DNA of 28,284 bases from a virus (IMGVR_UViG_3300025097_000037:1-28284), one strand, 5' to 3'; shown: positions 15,239 through 22,470, numbered from the stretch's first letter. Program-made: numbers and translations. The notes: generated by a model from the letters alone, not told the origin.

Positions 15239-16107
15239 TTGTTTTTCCTCTTTGATTTTGGTTTTTCCATCGGGGCTTTACACATGTGTTCTGCTTCGCC
15301 TTGTGATAAACTTTCAGGTCTGTCCCCGTCTGGTGCGTCTTTCATTGCGCACATAAAATCTCTTTGCTTTTTTGAATAAACTTCATCTAAATATCCCTCA
15401 AGCTCTTCTTTGACATATTGAGCTAATTGGGGTTCGCCCTCCAAGTCCGATCCTTGCATTCTTTTAAGCTCGTTAGCTAATTGTTCTGCCTCTTCCAAAT
15501 CAAACCCATACCTATCCACTAATTGAATCAAGATGGATTCTACTTCATAGGGCATTCCTTGAGTAAAGTGTCGAATTGCGCTTATCTGCCCTTGTTCGGC
15601 TTCACGCAAATTATGTTGTCCCATGTGGGCTTTTAAATCTTCTCGAATAGCTTTTCCTAATATCTTCTGTAACCAAGAAGGCTTCTCGGCTGGACCTTCC
15701 AGAGGCTCTGTCTCAGCCTGAGCGGCGGCATTGACCAATTCCCACGCCAAGATATCAATTGCTTGCTGTCCCACGTCTACATTAAAACTAGCCAAAATGT
15801 GGATAGCTTGACGACGGTACTCTTTAGGGGGTCGCTTGGGCGGGGGCGTCATTTCATCTTTAGCTCGTTGCCAGCCACCAGGGCCGCCGCCTAAGATTGC
15901 ATCGGCTCTTAGCCCCTCTGGATCTTCTCCTGTGCCTTCGGGCCATTCTAATTCGGGGAACTCTCCTTCTTCTTTGTCATCGTGGGCTTGGGGCTCTTCC
16001 CATTCTTCGGGGTTGAGCGAACTGAGGGAATATCCTTCCTTGACGGCTTTTTGTAATTCTTCGCCAATGATTTTCAACAACTGTGTTTTATTAATTACAA
16101 GGGACAT
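15235..16107 (-). CDS. Tagged helical protein of unknown function
   Basis: 290 residues, starting MSLVINKTQLLKIIGEELQK, a variant of the shared N-terminal tag. An acidic Trp/Pro/Glu linker (SSLNPEEWEEPQ to LADAILGGG) is followed by a helical domain (YRRQAIHILASFNVDVGQQA, IDILAWELVNAAAQAE). A second helical domain follows (YEVESILIQLVDRYGFDLEE, AEQLANELKRMQG), with a Cys-containing basic tail (DFMCAMKDAPDGDRPESL, EHMCKAPMEKPKSKRKNK). GGAG lies 5 nt before the ATG, and the start overlaps the lipoprotein stop by 13 nt. The tag and linker layout matches the shorter tagged proteins at 12866 and 13692, and it may be an internal head protein. No catalytic motif is visible. Confidence 0.72.
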   Translation of the reverse strand: MSLVINKTQLLKIIGEELQKAVKEGYSLSSLNPEEWEEPQAHDDKEEGEFPELEWPEGTGEDPEGLRADAILGGGPGGWQRAKDEMTPPPKRPPKEYRRQAIHILASFNVDVGQQAIDILAWELVNAAAQAETEPLEGPAEKPSWLQKILGKAIREDLKAHMGQHNLREAEQGQISAIRHFTQGMPYEVESILIQLVDRYGFDLEEAEQLANELKRMQGSDLEGEPQLAQYVKEELEGYLDEVYSKKQRDFMCAMKDAPDGDRPESLSQGEAEHMCKAPMEKPKSKRKNK

Positions 16108-16280
16108 GGTGGCTCCAACTTCACTGGTGGGTGTGTATCAAGCGGAACGCCGATACGTTCCATATCGTTTAATCTTTCTTGTACTCTGTGGTGTGAACAG
16201 CATGCGACTGCCAAAGCAAGCGATGCTAGCCCAAGAGCCAGCACATCTAATCGACATAATTTTAAGAGCTTTTGTTTCAT
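16095..16280 (-). CDS. Small proline-rich lipoprotein, candidate o-spanin
   Basis: 61 residues from the ATG at 16280. This start is fixed by the ATGA overlap with the small upstream gene and AGGA 5 nt before it; longer in-frame starts to 16361 lie within that gene. A basic start (MKQKLLKLCR) and hydrophobic core (LDVLALGLASLALAVACC) end in a lipobox-like LAVAC with Cys27. The mature part is short and Pro-rich at its end (GVPLDTHPPVKLEPPCPL), as in Rz1 outer-membrane lipoproteins. The usual -3 residue is Leu; here it is Ala, so lipidation is likely but not certain. An o-spanin function is inferred; the candidate i-spanin lies four genes downstream, not overlapping. Confidence 0.6.
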   Translation of the reverse strand: MKQKLLKLCRLDVLALGLASLALAVACCSHHRVQERLNDMERIGVPLDTHPPVKLEPPCPL

Positions 16281-16411
16281 TGTAATCCTGCCCATGTTAA
16301 CATTATAACTAGTCCGACAATGGTTCCAAGTGCTATGGATGCGCCGACAATATCGGTCCACTTAATGCCGCGCCATTCGAGCCAGTTATTTAGTTTGTTC
16401 CAAAGCTTCAT
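16277..16411 (-). CDS. 44-residue membrane protein
   Basis: This short gene fills the space between its neighbours exactly. Its ATG at 16411 directly follows the upstream TAA, a strong GGGAGGAG lies 5 nt upstream, and its TGA overlaps the next ATG as ATGA. It reads MKLWNKLNNWLEWRGIKWTD followed by a single membrane helix (IVGASIALGTIVGLVIMLTW) and AGLQ. The aromatic, basic N-terminal half would lie at the cytoplasmic membrane face. The strong ribosome site and perfect fit argue that it is real. It may be a holin or lysis regulator given the lipoprotein next door, but no family is recognised. Confidence 0.7.
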   Translation of the reverse strand: MKLWNKLNNWLEWRGIKWTDIVGASIALGTIVGLVIMLTWAGLQ

Positions 16412-16729
16412 TTAGGCTCCTCCCATAAGATCTTGTGCAACCTGATCAGGAGACATTCCACTCAGCCACATATCATAAAGATTAATATCAGAGGACATCT
16501 CATCTGCTGCTACATGTTCCCCTGAAAGGCTTTCAATGTGTCCATCGACTTCCAAGACCCATTCAGCAAACTCACGTAGGCTACGATTCATATTAGTTTT
16601 CTCACTCTTCTCGTCATGTGGTCCGAGTCCCGGTTCGGGCACATAGCCCGGGCGCTCCCAGGCTGGGAGTCGAGCCTCTTCAAGCTCTTCTTTGATTATC
16701 TGTTTAAGTTGTGATTTTGTGATTTTCAT
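16412..16729 (-). CDS. Small acidic protein with the canonical N-terminal tag
   Basis: 105 residues from the ATG at 16729, an ATGA overlap with the upstream stop; a start four codons earlier at 16741 is less tag-consistent. It begins MKITKSQLKQIIKEELEEAR, giving L-E-E then A, a good match to the gp21-type cleavage consensus [LI]-x-E/A. A Pro-rich linker (LPAWERPGYVPEPGLGPHD) follows, then a helical acidic domain (LREFAEWVLEVDGHIESLSG, ADEMSSDINLYDMWLSGMSP, DQVAQDLMGGA). No catalytic motif is visible. The layout is the same as in the other tagged proteins and suggests capsid cargo or a core component (inference). Confidence 0.75.
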   Translation of the reverse strand: MKITKSQLKQIIKEELEEARLPAWERPGYVPEPGLGPHDEKSEKTNMNRSLREFAEWVLEVDGHIESLSGEHVAADEMSSDINLYDMWLSGMSPDQVAQDLMGGA

Positions 16730-17085
16730 TTGTTTTTCCAACGATCCACCGCCATCGGCTCGTCGCCGGCCATCTCAGCAGCTAATCTTAAAAAGTCACT
16801 TATCGACATATCTGCCATGGCAGGCGCTTGTTCTGGAATAATCTCTCGCCGTACATATTCTACAACGTCTTGCGCAAACTCTCGCGTAATTCCCACATCC
16901 ATCTCGTCCATGACTGCCTTTTGTTCCTCTGAGGATAGTGACGATCCTTGAAACCCAGGAGTCCCGATACCAGGATGGGCTTCCCGATCTGCGTCTGAAA
17001 ATCCTACTGCTCCTTCGGCCAGAGGCTCCGTCTTCTCATCCATGAAATATCGTGGATCAATAAATTTCTTGTTCTTTCTAATCAT
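16726..17085 (-). CDS. Unknown protein starting MIRKNKKFIDPRYFMDE
   Basis: 119 residues from the ATG at 17085, chosen because GGGAGGAG lies 6 nt upstream; an in-frame start at 17175 lies inside the upstream small gene. The basic start (MIRKNKKFIDPRYFMDEKTE) leads to a Gly/Ser-rich loop and a helical C-terminal half (SSEEQKAVMDEMDVGITREF, AQDVVEYVRREIIPEQ, ISDFLRLAAEMAGD). It does not carry the shared tag in its usual form, though its C-terminal half resembles the small helical domains of the tagged proteins nearby. It lies one base after a 53-residue membrane-protein gene. Function unknown. Confidence 0.72.
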   Translation of the reverse strand: MIRKNKKFIDPRYFMDEKTEPLAEGAVGFSDADREAHPGIGTPGFQGSSLSSEEQKAVMDEMDVGITREFAQDVVEYVRREIIPEQAPAMADMSISDFLRLAAEMAGDEPMAVDRWKNK

Positions 17086-17086
17086 T

Positions 17087-17248
17087 TTATACTCCTCCCC
17101 ATAGGTACCAGCCAAGCCCAAGACCTGCGGCGAATGCGCCAAGCTTAACGACCCCAAGTACAACATAGTCTTCAAGGGTGGCTTTTAATGTAATAATACG
17201 CTTAAGAAGAATCCATGAATCTCCGGCTAAATCTCGTGGTGTGCTCAT
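17087..17248 (-). CDS. 53-residue membrane protein ending GLGLGWYLW
   Basis: This short gene occupies the gap after the tubulin-like gene. Its ATG is at 17248, with AAGGA 9 nt upstream inside the tubulin stop region, and its TAA is at 17087, one base before the next start. The N-terminal half (MSTPRDLAGDSWILLKRIIT) is amphipathic, then LKATLEDYVVLGVVKLGA leads into a Gly-rich membrane helix (FAAGLGLGWYLWGGV). The ending closely resembles the protein at 15047-15238 (GLALGWWLW). Placed directly downstream of a tubulin homologue, it might tether that filament to the membrane, or it may belong with the small lysis-type membrane proteins. Both are conjecture. Confidence 0.68.
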   Translation of the reverse strand: MSTPRDLAGDSWILLKRIITLKATLEDYVVLGVVKLGAFAAGLGLGWYLWGGV

Positions 17249-17251
17249 TTG

Positions 17252-18379
17252 TTATTTTCCTTTGGGTAACCCATTCATACATAGTATGGCCACAAGTCCA
17301 GGTACGTTATCATTAATATAAACGCCTGAAAAAAGTGTTTCTGTTCTGCCGCCAACATATCCAATCGCCGCATCCATGTGCTTGCTAATCTCTGGATCGT
17401 TTGCCATCTCTGACGACGCGATCAATAATAGTGCGCCTGTCTTAGGCTTTCCTGTGGGGGCGGGACACGGCGAGCGCTTCATACAATTCTGGAGAACCAT
17501 TGCTCCAAGATTGGGCGTGGCGGGATCCTTAACCATGGTCGATCCAATAAACATTCGTTGTGGTGTTTTCAAGCATCTTTCCAAATCCTTCGTGTCAAAT
17601 GACTGAATTGGAGATTTATCCGAAGACAGCTTTAAGACTTGGGTCCACAGCTTTGCGAATGCCGTGTTCGAGGTGGGGAACAAATTAAGCATTCCTACCT
17701 TGCCTCGCAACAGTTTTACTTGTCGCTCGTTATCAATAATAACGTGCGTGTGTGTCGCGACATCATTTATAAGCGTGTTAGCGTTCTTGCTAATGGTGGG
17801 GTTTAATGTTTCTTGGGCCGTAGGCCATGAGACTATATATACCACTTCGCCTTCAGCCTGCACTGACTTGAGATAACGCTCAAAGACAGTGTGTAAAGAG
17901 GCGACGGCAGAACCTGTTCCACCGCCGCCCCCAGCGCAAACGAACAGCCAGTCTACTTTGCCTAATTTTGTGCGGAGGGCATCTTCTACGACTGTACTGT
18001 TTGCATCAAACACAGCTTTTCCTAAATTCACATCTTTTCCAATACCATCGGCATCGGGAATCAAAACCACATGCTTATCATCCACATCGTTAGGAATATC
18101 TTTAGAAGTGGTATTGACAAGCAAAGTCCTATTGTAACCAAGATCGAGAAAGGCTTTGGCCATTTTGCCACCACCTCCACCTACGCCAACAACGGCGCAG
18201 TTCAGCGATGCGGGAATCGTGTTCTCCGGAAGCAAGTTCTCGTGTGTTACTTCTTCATCGTCTCCATAATGATCGATAAAATCAAAATCGTCAGTTGTGG
18301 TAGTTGTGGGGGTGTCGAGAGCAGGCGGGTTTACTTCGCTAGCTGTCTCGGCAAAATCAAAATCATCAGGGTTGTTCAT
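17252..18379 (-). CDS. Tubulin/FtsZ-family GTPase
   Basis: 375 residues. The GTPase domain begins near 60 with a T1 loop (AVVGVGGGGGK, 62-72). The tubulin signature follows (CAGGGGGTGSAVAS, 148-161), matching the FtsZ GGGTGTG box. A T7-type loop (SFDTKDLERCL, 260-270) has Asp262 and Asp265 aligning with the catalytic Asp pair of FtsZ (NVDFADV). The family polymerises into GTP-dependent filaments; phage members such as PhuZ and TubZ position or segregate phage DNA. An acidic 55-residue N-terminal extension carries DDFDF twice (5-9, 30-34) around a Thr/Pro linker. No FtsZ-like C-terminal peptide is visible; it ends MNGLPKGK. GGAG lies 6 nt before the ATG. The upstream neighbour has a ParB-like domain. 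Confidence 0.88.
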   Translation of the reverse strand: MNNPDDFDFAETASEVNPPALDTPTTTTTDDFDFIDHYGDDEEVTHENLLPENTIPASLNCAVVGVGGGGGKMAKAFLDLGYNRTLLVNTTSKDIPNDVDDKHVVLIPDADGIGKDVNLGKAVFDANSTVVEDALRTKLGKVDWLFVCAGGGGGTGSAVASLHTVFERYLKSVQAEGEVVYIVSWPTAQETLNPTISKNANTLINDVATHTHVIIDNERQVKLLRGKVGMLNLFPTSNTAFAKLWTQVLKLSSDKSPIQSFDTKDLERCLKTPQRMFIGSTMVKDPATPNLGAMVLQNCMKRSPCPAPTGKPKTGALLLIASSEMANDPEISKHMDAAIGYVGGRTETLFSGVYINDNVPGLVAILCMNGLPKGK

Positions 18380-18394
18380 ATAAATCTCCGTTTA

Positions 18395-19309
18395 TTATTC
18401 TGCAGCTTTTCTCTTTTTCTGTGGGCGCGCACCATACGCGTCGGCCGGTTTAGGACTATCAAAGTTAATTTCACCTGTACCGAGCGCTTGGTTGACAGCA
18501 TCCTGTGAAACTCCCGAATCTCCAGCTTGTGGCATACTTTTCTCGCGAGAGAACCTGCCGGCGGATTGTTTAATGACAGGTAAATTACCAGCGATATAGT
18601 CAGCCGCCTGCTGCTTATCGGGCTTCATAATTTTTTGGGCTTGGACCAGAAGTTGTAAAACTTCGTCAGTAACATTTTTGAGAACAAAGTCCTTAACTTG
18701 TTGCTCATTTGCCTGCATTAGATTTTCACCCTCAAATGGCTTTGTCACCACTTTATCAGCAGTTGCAGCAATTGCGAATTGCATAACTTTAAGCGCTTCT
18801 TCTTCGTTATCTATAGCAGGTCCAGTTAGGTTATCAATTTTAACGGCGCCATCTGGATTAACCATCATAATTTGTGACCACCGATGATGTCCGTCTAAGA
18901 TGTGTGTTCCATTGTATACTAGAATTGGAACTGGGCCAGACTTTGAAGCCATAACAATTGGAGTTCCATTTAGTCCGAGAGCGGTTTTAGTGGAATCGTA
19001 TTTATTAGCAACCTGATCAGCTAAACTGTTTCCAAAACCAATTTCTGCTTGTGTGGCTGTTAGATCTTTTGCGGCTACAGTAGCCGGCGCAACCTTAGCC
19101 ACTTCATCATCTGGCCGGCCATCGTCTTCTCCCGCTGCAGCAATCTTATCAAATTCCGGGTCTGCGGCATATTTCTTAAGTACGGCAACATATGTAGCCA
19201 AGGGAGTTCCAGGGTTATTTAAGACATAGAGGGCACCTTTATCAAGTTCTTGAAGATTGCCTTCTGATTCATTAACGAACTTGCGCCAACTTTCCATTAA
19301 GAGTTTCAT
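18395..19309 (-). CDS. ParB-like-domain protein with capsid-tag-like N-terminus
   Basis: 304 residues from the ATG at 19309, which shares its A with the upstream TAA (TAATG). A longer in-frame start at 19369 lies within the fused nuclease gene. It begins MKLLMESWRKFVNESEGN; FVNE-S resembles the FIAE-A cut site of T4 internal proteins. Around residues 126-145 the phrase PVPILVYNGTHILDGHHRWS matches the ParB/Srx-fold box (DGHHR). A charged C-terminal tail (PADAYGARPQKKRKAAE) is likely disordered. The ParB-like fold may bind or cut nucleic acid or act as a nucleotide switch. It lies directly before the tubulin-like gene. Being a packaged protein is a rival or additional explanation. Confidence 0.75.
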   Translation of the reverse strand: MKLLMESWRKFVNESEGNLQELDKGALYVLNNPGTPLATYVAVLKKYAADPEFDKIAAAGEDDGRPDDEVAKVAPATVAAKDLTATQAEIGFGNSLADQVANKYDSTKTALGLNGTPIVMASKSGPVPILVYNGTHILDGHHRWSQIMMVNPDGAVKIDNLTGPAIDNEEEALKVMQFAIAATADKVVTKPFEGENLMQANEQQVKDFVLKNVTDEVLQLLVQAQKIMKPDKQQAADYIAGNLPVIKQSAGRFSREKSMPQAGDSGVSQDAVNQALGTGEINFDSPKPADAYGARPQKKRKAAE

Positions 19310-22300
19310 TATTGGTTTACCTTCGCGTAGCCTTTTTTCTTTTCTATTACAATCTGCATATCGACGCAATCTTTGAGAGAGTCCAAATGCGATATCAAGA
19401 GAACGTTCTTAAAATATACTTTAATTAGTTCCAAGATCCGAATAAAACCCTCCATATTTTCCTCGTCCAATGCTGTTCCTGGTTCATCAAGAATGAACAA
19501 GTCAGACTTTGGAAGCGACGAAACACTCAAAAGCGCTAACCGAATGGCCATGGCGCCCATTGTCTTTTCTGCGCCTGACGCCATTTCAATGGGTCTTTCG
19601 TCGTGTTTGGGGTGTTTAATAAAGATATCTAGTTTGTTGCCGCCAGTTTCAAAGAACACTTCGAACTCAACAATGTTGGCGAGAACTTTTGCAATCTCTT
19701 GATTAATCACTGGAATCTTTTTCTTAATAATGTCGTAAGCGATCCCATTGGGGTGCATGCATTGCATGAGCATATCATATGCAGCATAGTCATTCTGTAG
19801 ATCTTTATACTCTTGGTGTTGCTGTTTCAAAGACGCAACCTTTTCTTCGTAGGAACCAATCTGCTTTACAAGCTCTAGAGTTTCTTCGTCGCATGCATGG
19901 ATTTTATCCTTTTTGGTCTCGATCTTATTCTCGTAAGTCTTGCGCTCGTTAATGAGCTTTTCTAAACCATCAATAACCTTTTTATTTTGGTTGTATTCTT
20001 TGACCTTTATTTTTGTCTGGGACATTTCTAGCTCGGTGGTTGCTTTCGTGTTCTTGTTGCGCTCGCACTCCAACAATAACTCTGCCACTTCGGTCTTAAG
20101 CTCTTGAATCAATTCTTGCATTAAGCGATATTCTTCAAGCTTTTCGCCAGTCTCTGTTGGATCTAACTTCTGTAGACGAGCCATCGCGGTTTGAAGATCT
20201 TCTTCAATCCCAGGTTTATTGGCCACATCTATATAAGCATCTTTAATGAAGTGGCATGAGGGAAATTGATCACCGCATGGAATACTCTTTAAAAGCTTTT
20301 CTTTCTTGCTAATGTTTCCGAGTTCTTCACGGAGATTAGCAATGCTATGATCAAGAATTTCGATCTCAGCTTTATCCTCGGTTAAGGTAGCAATATTTAT
20401 AAGATCTAAAAATCCTTCAGATATAATAATTTTTTGCTGCTTAAGATCAATATCGGTTTCTTGGGTTGCAATCTTTTCGGCTAGCATCTTAGAAAGATTT
20501 TCGTTCTCTTTTTGTGCTGATAGAATTTTAGTAATATCAATAAGTTTGCCTGGGATTAAGTTAATCTTATCATCTAGGCGCCTGGAGCCCTCGCTTAAAA
20601 TTTTAAGCTCTTGGCGATATTTCTCGCACGTAGTTTTATTAATATCTGCTTCTACATGTAGCCCTTCCAAGCTTAATTCGAGATCTGTTAATTCTGTGTT
20701 ATAGTCGCGTCCTTCGTATTTCTTTAGGAGCGCTTTTGCTTCTACCGAATCATCTTTAGCCATCTTGAATTTCTGTTCAAATAATTCCAAATCCAGGAAC
20801 TTGGCGATGATTTCCTTGCGACGGGTCGAGCCCTCATCAATAAAGCCCAATGCACCGTGCTGGCTTGCCAGTGAAGACACCAGAAAATCATCCATGGAGC
20901 CGAAGTGCTTTCGAATATTTGCGTCGGTCTGATTGCGAGTGGTGCCATTTAGGGAGGTAGTTGTGTCTGAAACAGGATCATAAACTTCAAAATTCAAATC
21001 TGTTTTAGCTTCTAAAGTTTCAACCCCTTTTAGACGCTTGGTATATTTCTCTGAAACTCTCTCGATTGTATAGGTCATGTGACCGATCTCAATCTCTAGA
21101 GTGCCCTTGCACGAATCTTGATGTTGGTTAATAACGTTAAGGTTTTTGCGCTCGTTCTTGCTGGTGGTATTAAACAATGTATAGAGGGCCGCGTCAACAA
21201 TACTAGACTTGCCTGAAAAGTTCTTTCCGAAGACCCCAACAATTCCATTAAGCTTTTCAAAATTAATCGAGTTGTCTTGTCCATAATTAAACAAGTTATC
21301 AAATTTAAATGATTTAATTTTCCAATTTACATTTCTAGAGATCTCTTCTCGATCTTCAATAATCTTATTGTACTTGCTATTAAGTTCAAATACTCTTTCC
21401 AAAGTGGCAACGTCTGATTGATAGTCGGATAGAAATTCATCAATTAATTCTTCTTGAACCTTAATGTCTCGAAGGTTTTCGGTCTTAATGCCGTCTGTAA
21501 GATCTTCAACGTTGCCGCGGATTCCTTCGGCCCGGTTAAGGAAAACAATGCTTTCTGGTTTAAACCGGTGCTTCGCAATATCCATTGCTCGGCGCATTGT
21601 GTTAAGCGGAAGGTTATTAACACTTACCAGCCGCAAACGTGCGCCTTTGGGTACTTGGATTTTGCGCGGCATGCGGCCTTTTAAAGTAAGAGGTATAGTA
21701 AAGAATGGCTTGGGGTTCTTAAACACAAGAGGTTCGATCTCCCATTTATCTTTTGAGTCAATCTCCCAAATGAGAATCCCCTTGTCGTTAGTTTCGCCGT
21801 GATTCTGTTGAACAGTTGAGCCACAATACCAAATGCGCCCATCATGATCTAAGAACTGACGTCGATGGATATCACCAAGCATGGCAAAGTCAAACTCGTC
21901 AAAGATAGAAATGTCGTCTTCGCCGAAGCTCATCGTCCAATTTGTGTCAGTCTTGCAATTGTTAATGGAACCATGATACAAAGCAATATTAACTTTGGAG
22001 CTTTTGGTCGGAGCCATCCAATTGTCACGATCAAAAACAGACAAGACATTCAAACAGAAATCGTCGTTTAAATGAGTCTCGCCTGAATTCTTGAGCAAGT
22101 GTAATGTTGGCATGTCAAGCGCATCGACAATCGGTGTCAGTGCGTCTTGGCGACTGCTGTTCTTTAGGTTACCATCATGGTTTCCTAGAATGATATAGGT
22201 TGGTGCAATCTCAGCGAGACTGCGAAAAAAATCAGAACACATCTCAACAAACTCTGGTGAGATCTGTGTCTTGGTGTGGGCAATATCCCCACAGTGTATA

Positions 22301-22416
22301 ATGTAATCGACCTTTTGTTCTCGCAGTGTTTCATACAACTGCTCAAAAATGACTCGATATTCATAATGATACTTCAAATTTTTGATATGAGTATCACTTA
22401 TATGTGCAAACTTCAC
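19309..22416 (-). CDS. SbcD-SbcC (T4 gp47-gp46) fusion, Mre11/Rad50-type nuclease-ATPase
   Basis: 1035 residues from a GTG start with GGAGG 4 nt upstream. Residues 1-345 are an Mre11-type phosphoesterase: SDTH (7-10), CGDIAH (42-47), GNHDG (78-82), YHGS (147-150), GDIHRR (181-186). Residues 365 to the end are Rad50-like: Walker A FGKNFSGKSS (396-405), long coiled coils, signature MASGAEKT (945-952), Walker B LFILDEPG (973-980) and H-loop His1010. In T4 and bacteria these are separate proteins that process DNA ends for recombination-dependent replication. The hook cysteines are CGDQFPSC (714-721), C-x6-C instead of CxxC. There is no stop or frameshift between halves, so this is a true fusion. 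A strong promoter lies just upstream. Confidence 0.93.
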   Translation of the reverse strand: MKFAHISDTHIKNLKYHYEYRVIFEQLYETLREQKVDYIIHCGDIAHTKTQISPEFVEMCSDFFRSLAEIAPTYIILGNHDGNLKNSSRQDALTPIVDALDMPTLHLLKNSGETHLNDDFCLNVLSVFDRDNWMAPTKSSKVNIALYHGSINNCKTDTNWTMSFGEDDISIFDEFDFAMLGDIHRRQFLDHDGRIWYCGSTVQQNHGETNDKGILIWEIDSKDKWEIEPLVFKNPKPFFTIPLTLKGRMPRKIQVPKGARLRLVSVNNLPLNTMRRAMDIAKHRFKPESIVFLNRAEGIRGNVEDLTDGIKTENLRDIKVQEELIDEFLSDYQSDVATLERVFELNSKYNKIIEDREEISRNVNWKIKSFKFDNLFNYGQDNSINFEKLNGIVGVFGKNFSGKSSIVDAALYTLFNTTSKNERKNLNVINQHQDSCKGTLEIEIGHMTYTIERVSEKYTKRLKGVETLEAKTDLNFEVYDPVSDTTTSLNGTTRNQTDANIRKHFGSMDDFLVSSLASQHGALGFIDEGSTRRKEIIAKFLDLELFEQKFKMAKDDSVEAKALLKKYEGRDYNTELTDLELSLEGLHVEADINKTTCEKYRQELKILSEGSRRLDDKINLIPGKLIDITKILSAQKENENLSKMLAEKIATQETDIDLKQQKIIISEGFLDLINIATLTEDKAEIEILDHSIANLREELGNISKKEKLLKSIPCGDQFPSCHFIKDAYIDVANKPGIEEDLQTAMARLQKLDPTETGEKLEEYRLMQELIQELKTEVAELLLECERNKNTKATTELEMSQTKIKVKEYNQNKKVIDGLEKLINERKTYENKIETKKDKIHACDEETLELVKQIGSYEEKVASLKQQHQEYKDLQNDYAAYDMLMQCMHPNGIAYDIIKKKIPVINQEIAKVLANIVEFEVFFETGGNKLDIFIKHPKHDERPIEMASGAEKTMGAMAIRLALLSVSSLPKSDLFILDEPGTALDEENMEGFIRILELIKVYFKNVLLISHLDSLKDCVDMQIVIEKKKGYAKVNQ

Positions 22417-22441
22417 GTACCCTCCGCATAGATACTGTTAT

Positions 22442-22470
22442 AGTATAACTCATTGTCAAGCAAGAGTCAA
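22442..22470 (-). promoter_or_regulatory. Sigma70-like promoter upstream of the sbcDC fusion
   Basis: The 71-bp gap before the fusion gene holds, on the minus strand, TTGACT (22470-22465), a 17-nt spacer and TATACT (22447-22442). Both hexamers are one mismatch from the sigma70 consensus and the spacing is optimal. A 13-nt perfect inverted repeat GTTATA-C-TATAAC (22449-22437) covers the -10 and could be an operator. A second TTGAC lies 11 nt after the first. Transcription would start near 22435. Confidence 0.68.

Noticed and set aside
19310-19369. Upstream extension of the ParB-like protein to 19369
   Set aside because: It would overlap the fused nuclease gene by 61 nt. The ATG at 19309 has the TAATG junction and the MKLLMESWRKF tag at its very start.
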